A stretch of 42,719 bases of DNA from JAKLKS01 sp964370855 (GCA_964370855.1 CAYJMF010000031.1:1-42719), one strand, 5' to 3'; counted from the stretch's first letter, positions 30,055 through 39,700 are shown. Numbers and translations: made by a program. The notes: generated from the sequence alone by a model not told the origin.

Positions 30055-30091
30055 TTGACTTCCCGCCTAGTGATATACAAAGATATATCAC
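30055..30091 (+). promoter_or_regulatory. Promoter region and GntR operator
   Basis: A perfect inverted repeat, GTGATATA (30070-30077) and TATATCAC (30084-30091), with a six-base spacer CAAAGA, touches the ATG of the GntR gene at 30092. TTGACT at 30055-30060 could be the -35, putting the AT-rich repeat over the -10 and start site. The repeat form (GT...AC ends) fits operators of the GntR family, so the regulator probably represses its own operon. No ribosome-binding site fits between the operator and ATG. Confidence 0.75.
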
Positions 30092-30487
30092 ATGGGCACG
30101 CCTTTCCTCGTCCGCGTGGATCCCGGCGACGGCCTCCCGCTCTATCGCCAGATCGTGGAGCAGGTGAAGGCGGCCATGGCCAAGGGGCTCATCGGCCCCG
30201 GCGACCGGCTCCCCTCCCACCGCGATCTCGCCCGCGACCTCCTCGTGGCCCCCCTCACGGTCTCCCGCGCCTACGAGGCGCTGGAGCGGGAGGGGCTCAT
30301 CGCCACGGTGCGGGGCCGGGGGACCTTCGTGGCGGGGGAGGGGGCGCGGGTGGCGCGGGAGGCGGAGGCGTCGCTCCGGGGGAAGGCGGCGTCGCTGGCC
30401 CGGCAGGCCCGCGCGCTCGGTCTCACGCGGCGCGAGGCGCTGGAGGCGCTGCGGGACGTCTGGGACGAGGGGAAGGAGGAGGCGTGA
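30092..30487 (+). CDS. GntR-family transcriptional regulator, YtrA type
   Basis: This 131-residue protein is a winged helix-turn-helix (about 11-75: PLYRQIVEQVKAAMAKGLIGPGDRLPS, then HRDLARDLLVAPLTVSRAYEALEREG and VRGRGTFVA) followed by a short helical tail. Short length and the lack of an effector domain place it in the YtrA subfamily, whose members repress linked ABC transporter operons and themselves. The ATG is fixed by the palindromic operator ending one base before it. Its stop overlaps the ATPase start (GTGA, 30484-30487). Confidence 0.93.
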   Translation: MGTPFLVRVDPGDGLPLYRQIVEQVKAAMAKGLIGPGDRLPSHRDLARDLLVAPLTVSRAYEALEREGLIATVRGRGTFVAGEGARVAREAEASLRGKAASLARQARALGLTRREALEALRDVWDEGKEEA

Positions 30488-31371
30488 GCGATCCGGCGGT
30501 GCATCTCGACGGGGTGACGCGGCTCTACTCGGGCATCGGGAACGGGGTGCGGGATCTCTCGCTCCGTCTCGAGCCGGGGGAGTCCTACGGGCTGCTGGGG
30601 CGCAACGGGGCGGGGAAGACGACGACGCTGCGCCTCGTGATGGGGATGCTGCGGCCCGGGGCGGGGACGGTGCGGGTGTTCGGGCTGGATCCCTTCGCGG
30701 TGCCGGAGAAGGCGCGGCTGCGGGTGGGGTACCTCGCCGAGGACCAGGAGATGCCGACGGTGCTGACGCCGGCGGACCTGTTCCGGCTGCACGCGGATCT
30801 CTACCCGACGTGGGACCGGAAGTTCGCCGAGGACCTGGTGCTGCGGTTCCGGATCCCGGCCGGGGAGCGGCTGCGGAACCTCTCGAAGGGTCAACGGCGG
30901 CAGGCGGCGCTGGTCTGCGCGGTGGCCCACCGGCCGGCGCTGCTGGTGCTCGACGAGCCCGGGGGCGGGCTCGACCCGGTGGTGCGGCGGGAGTTCCTGG
31001 AGGAGGTGATCGATCTGCTGTCGTCGCAGGGGACGACGGTGCTGTTCTCGAGCCACCACCTGCAGGAGGTGGAGCGGATTGCCGGGCGCATCGGGATCCT
31101 CGAGGGGGGGCGGCTGCGGCTCGAGGGGGACCTGGCGGCGCTGCGGGAGAACTCCTGCCGAGTGCTGGTGGAGGGGGAGGGGGTGCAGGTCAAGGCGGTC
31201 GAAGGCTGCATCCGCGCGGCGCGGAAGGACGGCGCCACGGCCCTCACGTTCCTCTGCACGGAGGAGGAGGCGCGGCGGCGGGTGAAGGCGGCCCTCGGCC
31301 GCGAGGTCCGGCAGGGGACGTCCATCTCGCTGGAGGACCTGTTCGTGGATCTCCTGGGGGAGGAGAGGTGA
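30484..31371 (+). CDS. ABC transporter ATP-binding protein
   Basis: This 295-residue ATPase has Walker A GRNGAGKT (about 40-47), signature LSKGQ (about 135-139), Walker B LLVLDEP (about 155-161), a D-loop GGGLD and the switch histidine in SSHH. After about 215 a further roughly 80-residue C-terminal domain follows. It resembles the YtrB/CcmA-like ATPases of ABC-2 type exporters, and should power the three permeases encoded next. The GTG start overlaps the regulator stop and its own stop overlaps the first permease start. Codons lean to G-ending forms (CTG, CGG, GCG), unlike most neighbours, which prefer C-ending codons. Confidence 0.93.
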   Translation: MSDPAVHLDGVTRLYSGIGNGVRDLSLRLEPGESYGLLGRNGAGKTTTLRLVMGMLRPGAGTVRVFGLDPFAVPEKARLRVGYLAEDQEMPTVLTPADLFRLHADLYPTWDRKFAEDLVLRFRIPAGERLRNLSKGQRRQAALVCAVAHRPALLVLDEPGGGLDPVVRREFLEEVIDLLSSQGTTVLFSSHHLQEVERIAGRIGILEGGRLRLEGDLAALRENSCRVLVEGEGVQVKAVEGCIRAARKDGATALTFLCTEEEARRRVKAALGREVRQGTSISLEDLFVDLLGEER

Positions 31372-33041
31372 AGGCGCTCCTCGCACTGCAGTGGCGAATC
31401 CTCGTACGGACCACCATCGGTTCCCGATGGTCGGGCGTCTCCGTGGCCGTCCTCCTCACGCTGCTGATGGTCCCGTATCTCCTCCTCAATCGCCCTCCCA
31501 TGATGCCCCTGGTCCCCGTGCTCCTCCTCCTCGCCATCCCCTGGGTCCTTTTCGCTACCCATGTCCTGCAAGTAATGGAGGTCGCCGCGGCCGCGCTCCC
31601 CATGGCCCGCTCCCGGATCCTCCTCGCCCACCTCCTGCAGACGGGGACGGCCTGGGCTCTCGTCGCCCTCTGCGTGGCGCCCCTCCTGCGCTCGGCCCAC
31701 CCGGGCGAGGAGGAGGGAACGGTTCTCCTCCAGCTCCTGCTCCTCGTCCTGACCGTCACGTGGACCCCGGCCCTCGCGCAGTCGGCCTACGCTCGAGGGT
31801 CGATCGTGCTCTGGCTTCTGGCCGCGGTCCTCTACTTCGGCCCCGCCGTCTGGATGGAGTTCCTGTTCCCCCTGCGCATTCTCGGGGCCTCCGATGTCCC
31901 CATTCCCGCGCCGGGGATTCCGGCGCTGCGGGCCCAGGCGGCGCTGACCGTGCTCTTGGGGACCCTGTTCTACCTTCGCTCCGGTGACCGGGGAGGCGTG
32001 GGATCCCGAAGCGGGAGCGGCCTCGAAGGAACGGGCCGGCCGGGAAAGGTCATCGTCGGGAGGGCGATCCCCGGGGGGCGGTCCCTCCCGGTGTGCCTTC
32101 ACTTGTCCGCCTCCACACTCTCCCTGGCGCTCTTCATCGTCATCTGGGGGACCTGGTTCTCCTTCCGCGCCAGGGAGGCTTCCGCCGACGCCTTCATTCT
32201 CGGGCAACTCGTCCTCCTTACGGGCTTCTCCCACTATGGCGTCCTCAGGGGGTGGCGGTTGTGGATCTCCCTTCCCGTGAACCGTTCGCGGGCATTCCGG
32301 ATCCTGATGATCCCCTCCCTCGCGCTTCTCCTGTTCGGCGCGGGCCTCCGGGCCTTTCTCGTCCAGGGAGAGGACCGGGTCCGGACTTTCCCGGTGGCCG
32401 GGTTCCGCGGGGGAGTCGGATCCAATGTCGACGTCCCGGGGGTGGGGAGGCAGGGTGGATCAGGGGACCCGAGGGCCAAGGGTGGCGGGTTCTTTGAACG
32501 CGCAGTCTCGATGAGGATGGAGGAGCGTTTCGGCTATCGCCCGGACCCCGCGAGGTTGCGAGCCGCGATCCAGGAGGCCGTCGGTGCGGCTTCCCTTGCC
32601 GACGACCGATGGCAGCAGGGGAAACGGGGAGAGGCGGCGATAAACGATGCCTACGAGAGAATCATGGTGGCGTTCTCCCCGGAGACACGGTGGGCACTGC
32701 TGATCCGGAGCCTCGCCGACACCACGGCCCTGCTCCTCGTCGGTGCGCTCCTATTGCGTCTGGTCCTGCACCATTGGAAGAGGAACGGGCACCGCCACGT
32801 GGCGCTGGGGGCCGTCGCGGTCGGCTTCATGCTCGTGATCTTTCCCGATGCGGACCTCACCGGGGGGATGGCTCTCGCCCTGCGCGACGGGTACTACGCC
32901 GCGTACCAGGCGCTGCCGACCCTCTGCACGCTCGTCGTCCTCGTGGCCGCATGGATGGTGGTCCGGTCCTGCAGCCGGGCCTTCTGCCGGTTGGAGTGGG
33001 ACATGCTCCCTGAACCGGCTGCGGGGGGCCTGGAAACATGA
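31368..33041 (+). CDS. ABC-2-type permease 1 of 3
   Basis: The 557-residue polytopic membrane protein has about 12 predicted membrane segments. A hydrophilic stretch of about 100 residues (about 335-435) lies after the segment IPSLALLLFGAGL. Two landmarks recur in the sister permeases: LPVNRSRAFRILMIPSLALLLFG (about 303-325) and, near the C terminus, MALALRDGYYAAYQALP with CRLEWDMLP. It has no close match that I recognise; the operon setting indicates an export permease. The GTG start overlaps the ATPase stop, with GGAGAGGTG around it. Confidence 0.8.
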   Translation: MKALLALQWRILVRTTIGSRWSGVSVAVLLTLLMVPYLLLNRPPMMPLVPVLLLLAIPWVLFATHVLQVMEVAAAALPMARSRILLAHLLQTGTAWALVALCVAPLLRSAHPGEEEGTVLLQLLLLVLTVTWTPALAQSAYARGSIVLWLLAAVLYFGPAVWMEFLFPLRILGASDVPIPAPGIPALRAQAALTVLLGTLFYLRSGDRGGVGSRSGSGLEGTGRPGKVIVGRAIPGGRSLPVCLHLSASTLSLALFIVIWGTWFSFRAREASADAFILGQLVLLTGFSHYGVLRGWRLWISLPVNRSRAFRILMIPSLALLLFGAGLRAFLVQGEDRVRTFPVAGFRGGVGSNVDVPGVGRQGGSGDPRAKGGGFFERAVSMRMEERFGYRPDPARLRAAIQEAVGAASLADDRWQQGKRGEAAINDAYERIMVAFSPETRWALLIRSLADTTALLLVGALLLRLVLHHWKRNGHRHVALGAVAVGFMLVIFPDADLTGGMALALRDGYYAAYQALPTLCTLVVLVAAWMVVRSCSRAFCRLEWDMLPEPAAGGLET

Positions 33042-33172
33042 GGAGGGCCATTCCCCAACGGCTGCGCCCTCACCCGGATCGCGTGGGACATGCTTCCCGC
33101 GGATCCGAAGTGAGCCGCGGCATCATGAGGGCGGCACGAGGTCGTGGATCCCCCGACGGGCGGTCGTCGTGA
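33038..33172 (+). CDS. Possible 44-codon coupling ORF between permeases 1 and 2
   Basis: This frame starts with an ATG inside the permease 1 stop (ATGA, 33038-33041) and ends in a TGA overlapping the permease 2 GTG (GTGA, 33169-33172), so it fills the only gap in a fully overlapping operon. The peptide is Arg-rich (11 of 44), with no recognisable domain. About 30 per cent of its codons end in A or T, unlike real genes here, which argues against selection on the peptide. It may serve only to carry ribosomes to permease 2. Confidence 0.35.
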   Translation: MRRAIPQRLRPHPDRVGHASRGSEVSRGIMRAARGRGSPDGRSS

Positions 33173-34836
33173 GGCCCCTCCTCGCGCTGCAGGCGCGCAT
33201 TCTCCTCCGCTGGGCTACGGGGCGGGCGGAGGGAGCGGTTCTCCTGCCTCTGACGGTCGCGGCGGTTCTTCTGGGCGGGTTCCTGGCGGGGACCGAGTCC
33301 GGCGACCCCTTCATCTTCGTCCTCGGGGCCGCCTTCTCCATCTGGGTCGCGATGGTGCAGACCATCGGCACGCTGGAGGAGGCGACCGCATCGGTCCCGC
33401 TCCTTCGCGGGACGGTGCTCCGGGCCTACGTCCTGTTCTGGACGGGAGCGTGGATCCTCGCCGCCGGGACTCTGGCCGTGCTCCAGGGAGGACTGCGGGA
33501 GGCCGACGGGGTCCTCTTCCGGACCCTGATGGTCTGCGGGGCCGCCGCCATCGGTTGGGTCCTCATCGTCCACGAGGCGGTACGACGTGCGTCGGCGGGA
33601 GTCTGGGTGGTCGCAGGTCTGTTGCTCCTGGGGTCGCTTCCGACCCTGGGGTTCCTGCTGCTCTTCGCGACGGTGATCCATGGCACCGGAGGCGGCACGG
33701 GCCCCGACCTCTTCTTCATCGGGCTCCCGGCAGTGGCGGTCAACCTCGCGGTGGGCTGCTTCCTGTTCCTCCGTTCCGGGGGGAAGGCGCCTGCCGTCCC
33801 CGGGGCGGGCGCGAGGGAACCCGCCCCCGCGGCGGCCCGCCGATCCGCCGGGGACGGGGAGACCGCGGCCGCCGGCCGCTCTCCGACCTCCTCTATCCTC
33901 CGCTCCACTTTCCTGACGTGGCGGGCCCTACCCTGGTTCCTCATTGGGTTCCTCGGCCTCCACTTCCGCGGCGGCGCCGACTGGGACGCCTTCACCATCG
34001 GGTTCTTCCCCCTCTGCGCCGCCAACGTCGCCATCGCCGCCCTCGGCACGATGCGCTGGCTATCCGCAACCTCGATCTCGAGAGCGAGGGCCTTCCGGAT
34101 CCTCCTCGCTCCCTATCTCGGTCTCCTCCTTCTCGGGTTGGCCTCACGGGCCGTCGTCGTGGAGGTCCAGGATCGGACCGTGCTCTACGAGAACCACTGG
34201 CACGCCTACCCGGATTCGCGGGGCGTCTCCCCGATCCAGTTCGTGCCCATCGACAGTTCCCGTCAAGCGGAGAAGGACGTGCTGGGAGGGGATCCCGAGG
34301 CGCTCGTCGCCCGGACGTCGGACCACCTGGCCCGCCGGTTCGGTATCCGTGACGGAGGGGGGCGCGTTCGGGAGGCGATCCTCGGCGGGTGGCCGGGCGG
34401 GGGAGGGACGCCGCCCCCCGAAGCCGTCAACACGGAGGTGCGCGCCGCCCTCGACCGCGTGCGGGAGGCCTTCCATCCCGAACTGGCGGCCGTGCTCCAC
34501 CGCCGCATGCTCGCCGACGCCCTGGCCTCCCTCGTGCTCGGCCTCCTCCTCCTCTGCGTCCACCTGGGGATCCGGGCCCCCTGGAAGACCCTGATCTGGT
34601 TCCTCCTCGTCCTGCCCCTGGTCCTCTCGATGCTCCCGACCCTCGGTCTCGGGGAACGGGCCGGAGCCCTAGCTCTCCGCGACGGCTTCTACGGCGCCTT
34701 CACGGCGTCACCGATCCCGTGCGCGCTGGCGGCCCTCGCCGTCGCGGCGCTCCTGCTCCGCCTGGCCTTCGCCGGCTTCCGCCGCCTCGAATACGACAAC
34801 CTCCCGCCGGCGACGGCGAAGGATCTCGTGCAATGA
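33169..34836 (+). CDS. ABC-2-type permease 2 of 3
   Basis: The 555-residue membrane protein has the same plan as permease 1: about 12 hydrophobic segments and a hydrophilic loop of about 110 residues (about 330-440). The shared landmarks are TSISRARAFRILLAPYLGLLLLG and, near the end, GALALRDGFYGAFTASP followed by FRRLEYDNLP. No ribosome-binding site is visible before the GTG at 33169; translation may depend on the 44-codon frame that ends there. Its stop overlaps the permease 3 start (ATGA, 34833-34836). Confidence 0.8.
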   Translation: MRPLLALQARILLRWATGRAEGAVLLPLTVAAVLLGGFLAGTESGDPFIFVLGAAFSIWVAMVQTIGTLEEATASVPLLRGTVLRAYVLFWTGAWILAAGTLAVLQGGLREADGVLFRTLMVCGAAAIGWVLIVHEAVRRASAGVWVVAGLLLLGSLPTLGFLLLFATVIHGTGGGTGPDLFFIGLPAVAVNLAVGCFLFLRSGGKAPAVPGAGAREPAPAAARRSAGDGETAAAGRSPTSSILRSTFLTWRALPWFLIGFLGLHFRGGADWDAFTIGFFPLCAANVAIAALGTMRWLSATSISRARAFRILLAPYLGLLLLGLASRAVVVEVQDRTVLYENHWHAYPDSRGVSPIQFVPIDSSRQAEKDVLGGDPEALVARTSDHLARRFGIRDGGGRVREAILGGWPGGGGTPPPEAVNTEVRAALDRVREAFHPELAAVLHRRMLADALASLVLGLLLLCVHLGIRAPWKTLIWFLLVLPLVLSMLPTLGLGERAGALALRDGFYGAFTASPIPCALAALAVAALLLRLAFAGFRRLEYDNLPPATAKDLVQ

Positions 34837-36497
34837 AGAGGGTGCTCTCCGTCCTGCGGATGGAACTCCTCCTCCTCCGGAGGGGGGCTCCCCTGCCGCT
34901 GATGGCCTACGCGCTCCTCATCCCCCTCTTCCGCGAGCGGGACATCGGACACGTGATCGTCCGGGACGGTCTGCTCGCGCCGGTGCTCCTGGGCTCCACG
35001 GGGATCACCTTCGCCGTCGTCATCGGCCACATGGTGATCCAGCCGGCCCGATGGACCCTTCCCCTCCGGACCGGGTACATCCTGGCCGTGCGCCTGGCCT
35101 TCTGGGCGCTGGCCGGCGCCGCCGTTCTCGTCCCGCTCCTGGCACGGCCGGAGCGATACGGCTGGACCGGGGTCGCCGCCGCGGTGTCCACCGCCTTCTC
35201 GGGAGTGGCCGCCGGCGCCCTCTACGTGGCCATCACCCCCTCCTCGGGGTGGAGGAGGCCGGAGACGACCGTCTTCACCCTCCTCCCGATCCTCATCGCC
35301 CAGGGGGCCTTCTGGATCAAGGCCGTCACGGAAGGAAGTGCGGACTCCTGGGAGGCGGCAGCCTTCACCGTCGCCGTCGCCCTCTGCCTCGGCGGAGTCG
35401 CCCTGTACAGGGATGCTTCCAGGGAGTGCGCCCCGCCCGGGACCGCACCGGCGAGGGGACCGCGGAAGGCGGGGCCGATGCCGGAGGGACGGGGAACCCG
35501 CCGCGTGCTTCTGGCGGCGGTCTGGGGCGGGGGCGCCGGCTGGGCCGCGGTCCTTGTCTGCGGACTCGCGATCTGGGGCCTTCTCATCCGGACGAACGGT
35601 GGGCTCGGCGTCGGGCCCCTGTGGGAGATGGTGATGGGGTCCTGGTGGATCATCGCGTTCATGGCCTTCTCGTTCGCGGACCCGTTCATCCATCAAGGCC
35701 ACCGGGGGGAGGCATTCCTCGACTCCCTTCCCATCTCCAGGCGGACCGTCTTCCTGCTCCGGACGGGACCCATGGTCGCCCTGTTCCTCGCGTCGGCCGC
35801 CGTCATCATCGCCGATGCCGGAAACCTGCGGTATCCATCCCTCGTTGTGGCCGACAGGGACGCCCTGACGTACACCCGCGGAGATCACATCCATCGGCTT
35901 CCCGTTCCCTTCGCCGAGTCTCGAACACCGGAGGACCTCGCCGGGCGGGTGGAGGCGTGGCTCGAGGAGAGACACGGTGCGACCGTGGACCGGAATGCGG
36001 TCGTGGATGCGGCCCACCCGGCCTGGTTCCTTCACCCTCAGCTTCCCGAGGACCTGAGCCGGACTCATGCCATTCGCGCTTCCCTGGAGGCCATCGATCC
36101 GGTCGTGCTGCCCTCCCTGCGGCGGGCCGCCCGGGAGCGGGCTCTCCTGGTCTGGATCCTCATCCTCGGCACCGCCTCCGTCCTGTATCGCCTCTCCCTG
36201 CGTTCGAGGCCCGGAAGCAATTCAGGGGGGTTCCCGCTCAAGGCCGTAGTCGGAGTCATCGCCATCGCCTGCCTCGCCGTCTGGGTGTCGAAGGGGGACC
36301 TGGCGAACGACTTCGCCGCGGGCATGACGGCGGTGTGGCTCGCCGTTGCGCGGTGGTTCCAGGCGCTCTGGCCCGTCTGGACCGCGGCGTGGGCGGCGGG
36401 GATGGTGCTCCTCTGGCGCTCCTCGGAGAGGGCCTGGCTGCGCTTCGATGCCGAGGACCGCGGACTCCTGAATCGGACCACGGCCGAGGTGGTCTAG
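34833..36497 (+). CDS. ABC-2-type permease 3 of 3
   Basis: The 554-residue membrane protein is the most divergent of the three but keeps their length and layout: two hydrophobic blocks separated by a hydrophilic loop (about 345-430) that begins after LPISRRTVFLLRTGPMVALFLAS, which aligns with the conserved ISR..F.L...P landmark of permeases 1 and 2. The end (WLRFDAEDRGLLN) parallels FRRLEYDNLP and CRLEWDMLP. The ATG overlaps the previous stop. A palindromic repeat element begins at the base after its stop codon and may end the transcript. Confidence 0.8.
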   Translation: MKRVLSVLRMELLLLRRGAPLPLMAYALLIPLFRERDIGHVIVRDGLLAPVLLGSTGITFAVVIGHMVIQPARWTLPLRTGYILAVRLAFWALAGAAVLVPLLARPERYGWTGVAAAVSTAFSGVAAGALYVAITPSSGWRRPETTVFTLLPILIAQGAFWIKAVTEGSADSWEAAAFTVAVALCLGGVALYRDASRECAPPGTAPARGPRKAGPMPEGRGTRRVLLAAVWGGGAGWAAVLVCGLAIWGLLIRTNGGLGVGPLWEMVMGSWWIIAFMAFSFADPFIHQGHRGEAFLDSLPISRRTVFLLRTGPMVALFLASAAVIIADAGNLRYPSLVVADRDALTYTRGDHIHRLPVPFAESRTPEDLAGRVEAWLEERHGATVDRNAVVDAAHPAWFLHPQLPEDLSRTHAIRASLEAIDPVVLPSLRRAARERALLVWILILGTASVLYRLSLRSRPGSNSGGFPLKAVVGVIAIACLAVWVSKGDLANDFAAGMTAVWLAVARWFQALWPVWTAAWAAGMVLLWRSSERAWLRFDAEDRGLLNRTTAEVV

Positions 36498-36603
36498 GGG
36501 GATACGGTACCCGACCCGATGCCTCGGGGTTGGGCGCGCGACTTTCGGCCAGGAGAGAGCCCATCGCCCAACCCCGATGAATCGGGTCGGGTACCGTATC
36601 CCC
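36498..36603. repeat. Palindromic intergenic element, family 1, copy A
   Basis: Two 38-bp arms (36498-36535 and 36566-36603) are inverted repeats with two mismatches, around a 30-bp spacer. The arm begins GGGGATACGGTACCCGACCC and ends CGGGGTTGGGC. It touches the stop codon of permease 3 and lies between convergent genes, so it could act as a bidirectional terminator. A second copy is at 41210-41335. The arrangement resembles REP/REPIN-like or miniature mobile elements; no transposase is nearby. Confidence 0.9.
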
Positions 36604-36664
36604 GCCGCCGCCGCCGGAAGGGGACCTCTAGCGCGGATCGGGAGTCGATCCCCCGTGAGGTGAA

Positions 36665-38611
36665 TCAAGGCGTGGCCGCATCTCCCGTCATCGCCGCGCC
36701 GCTCCCCGCCTTCCTCCCCCGCGGCCGCCCCTCCCGGAGGTAGGTGAGCACCTCCACCATCCGTTCCAGGCGCACGCCGTCGCCGGGCTGGCCGAAGTTG
36801 CGGAGCACGACCTCCTTCGCGAAGAGCTGCACGAGGTAGCGGAGCCTTCGCGTTCCGTCGCTCCTGACCTCGGCGTAGTCGCGGTGCCCGGTGTTGTACT
36901 CCCAGGCCCCCTCACGGAGCCGCGACCGCCAGCCCCCGGCCGGCTCGTGCACCGGGATGGGCTCCGGGATCCCCACGTCCCTGTCCCCGTTCCCCGGGGA
37001 CTCCACGACCCGCACCTCCGCCGCCCCCTCCCGCCGCACCTCCCCCTGCACCGCGACGACGAGCACCCGCGCCGTCCCCGTCGAGGCCGGCGCCGTGAAG
37101 AGCGCCCCGTCCCCGTTGGGCTCGAGCGCCCCCGGCCCCTCCAGCGTCCAGGCGAAGGAGCACGCGCCCGCCGCCGGCCGCCCGTCGGCGTCGAGCGCGC
37201 GGGCGCGGAAGGGGCGGCTCGCATCCACGGGGATGCGGGCCCGCGCGGGGACGAGGCGCACCGCGTCGAGGGGACCCGGCGGGAAGAGCGCGTCGGGCGG
37301 GGAGTCGAGGAGCGGGGGATCGCCGTCGGCGGGGTCCTGCCCGGAGTCCTCCCCGATGCCGCCCTCGAGGCCGCCCTCCAGCGCCGCGCCCTCGCCGGGT
37401 TCCGCGCCCTCCGGCGTGAGCCCGGCGGCAGATCCGTCCCCGCCTCCGCCCTCCGGCTCCCTTCCTCCCCCCTCCTCCGCCCCCCGCCCCCGGATGTCGA
37501 AGAGGTCGTACTCCGGCAGCATCCGCGCCAGCGGCCGGAAGGCCTGCCGGATCTGGCGCGCGAGGTCCCGGTCCTTCTCCTCTTCGCGCCGTTTCCCCTC
37601 GTCGGCGAGCAGTTCCCGGAGGTCCCGCTCCAGCCCCTCGAGGGCCGCGAGGAAGGCGTCCGCCGCCGCGTCGCGGCGGAAGCCCCGCCGCGTCCCCGGC
37701 GCCACCTCGAGGCCGGGGAACTCCACCATCCCCTCGAAGCGCCCCGAATCCCAGGGCCCCCGCGGCTCCCCGGTGCCGTCCACCTCGGCGAGGTCGTCGA
37801 GTACCGTCGTCCCGCCGCAGGAGAGGGCGACGCGGCCCGGCTCGTCGTCCTCCCCGAGGAGGTAGATCTCGACCCGCGCCGCCTCCTGCCCCTCCACGGG
37901 GAGGTCCCGGAAGCGCTCGATGGGGCGGCCGGCGAAGCGGCGGGGCCGCACAACGTACTCCTTGAGGGCGCGGCCCCGCGCCACCCGGTCGTGGATGCGG
38001 AGGTCGGTCTCCCGCTCGAGGAGCTGGCCGCGCAGTTCCGAGGCGAGGTAGACCTGGAGCCGCGAGGGGCGCACCTGGCGCGCCGCGGCCTCGTGGATGC
38101 CGAGGATGGTCACCTCCGTGTAGGTCCCCTCCTCCTGGAGGCGGTGGGAGCGGACCCGGGCGAGGTGGGCGCCGGGGGAGTCCTCCTTCAGGCGGAGCGA
38201 CCACGTCTCCCCGCCCCCGACGCGGCTCCGGATCTCCATGATTTTCCCGACGGACCAGAAGCCGAGGAGCCCGATGCCGTACTTCCCGACGGCCATCAGC
38301 TGCTGCCGCTCGGCGGCGGTGAGGGAGCGCTTGTAGGAGTGGCCGATGGTGGTGGCGATGCGGCGGAGCGCCTCCTCGCGGCCCATGTCGGGGAAGACCC
38401 CGCGGCCGTCGTCGTGGAGGCGGAGCGCGCGGGAGCCCTTCTCCGTGAACCAGGTGAGATCCACCCGGGCGGCCCCGGCGTCGAGGGAGTTCTGGACCAG
38501 TTCCGCGACGGCCTTGCGGGGGTCGTGCTGGCTGCGGGCCAGGAGCCGGATGAGGTCGAAGGGGTTGGCGGGGCGGAGGCGGAGCCGGTGGACGGGGTCG
38601 GACTTCGCCAT
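36665..38611 (-). CDS. GHKL-family ATPase of unknown function
   Basis: The 648-residue protein has an N-terminal GHKL (Hsp90/MutL/histidine-kinase-like) ATP-binding domain: N-box AVAELVQNSLDAGA (about 35-48), DDGRG (about 67-71) and GKYGIGLLGFWS (about 109-120). A middle region has GFRRDAAADAFLAALEGLERDL followed by a charged helix; an acidic low-complexity linker (about 375-445) leads to an Ig-like beta region (about 460-560) and a helical C terminus (YLVQLFAKEVVLRNFG). It lacks kinase, HtpG and MutL landmarks. It is the last gene after purC-purE-mtnA, seven bases after the mtnA stop. Role unknown; stand-alone GHKL ATPases include MORC-like and defence proteins, but that is only a possibility. 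Confidence 0.82.
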   Translation of the reverse strand: MAKSDPVHRLRLRPANPFDLIRLLARSQHDPRKAVAELVQNSLDAGAARVDLTWFTEKGSRALRLHDDGRGVFPDMGREEALRRIATTIGHSYKRSLTAAERQQLMAVGKYGIGLLGFWSVGKIMEIRSRVGGGETWSLRLKEDSPGAHLARVRSHRLQEEGTYTEVTILGIHEAAARQVRPSRLQVYLASELRGQLLERETDLRIHDRVARGRALKEYVVRPRRFAGRPIERFRDLPVEGQEAARVEIYLLGEDDEPGRVALSCGGTTVLDDLAEVDGTGEPRGPWDSGRFEGMVEFPGLEVAPGTRRGFRRDAAADAFLAALEGLERDLRELLADEGKRREEEKDRDLARQIRQAFRPLARMLPEYDLFDIRGRGAEEGGGREPEGGGGDGSAAGLTPEGAEPGEGAALEGGLEGGIGEDSGQDPADGDPPLLDSPPDALFPPGPLDAVRLVPARARIPVDASRPFRARALDADGRPAAGACSFAWTLEGPGALEPNGDGALFTAPASTGTARVLVVAVQGEVRREGAAEVRVVESPGNGDRDVGIPEPIPVHEPAGGWRSRLREGAWEYNTGHRDYAEVRSDGTRRLRYLVQLFAKEVVLRNFGQPGDGVRLERMVEVLTYLREGRPRGRKAGSGAAMTGDAATP

Positions 38612-38618
38612 GGACGGC

Positions 38619-39698
<1,080 letters not shown>

Positions 39699-39700
39699 GG

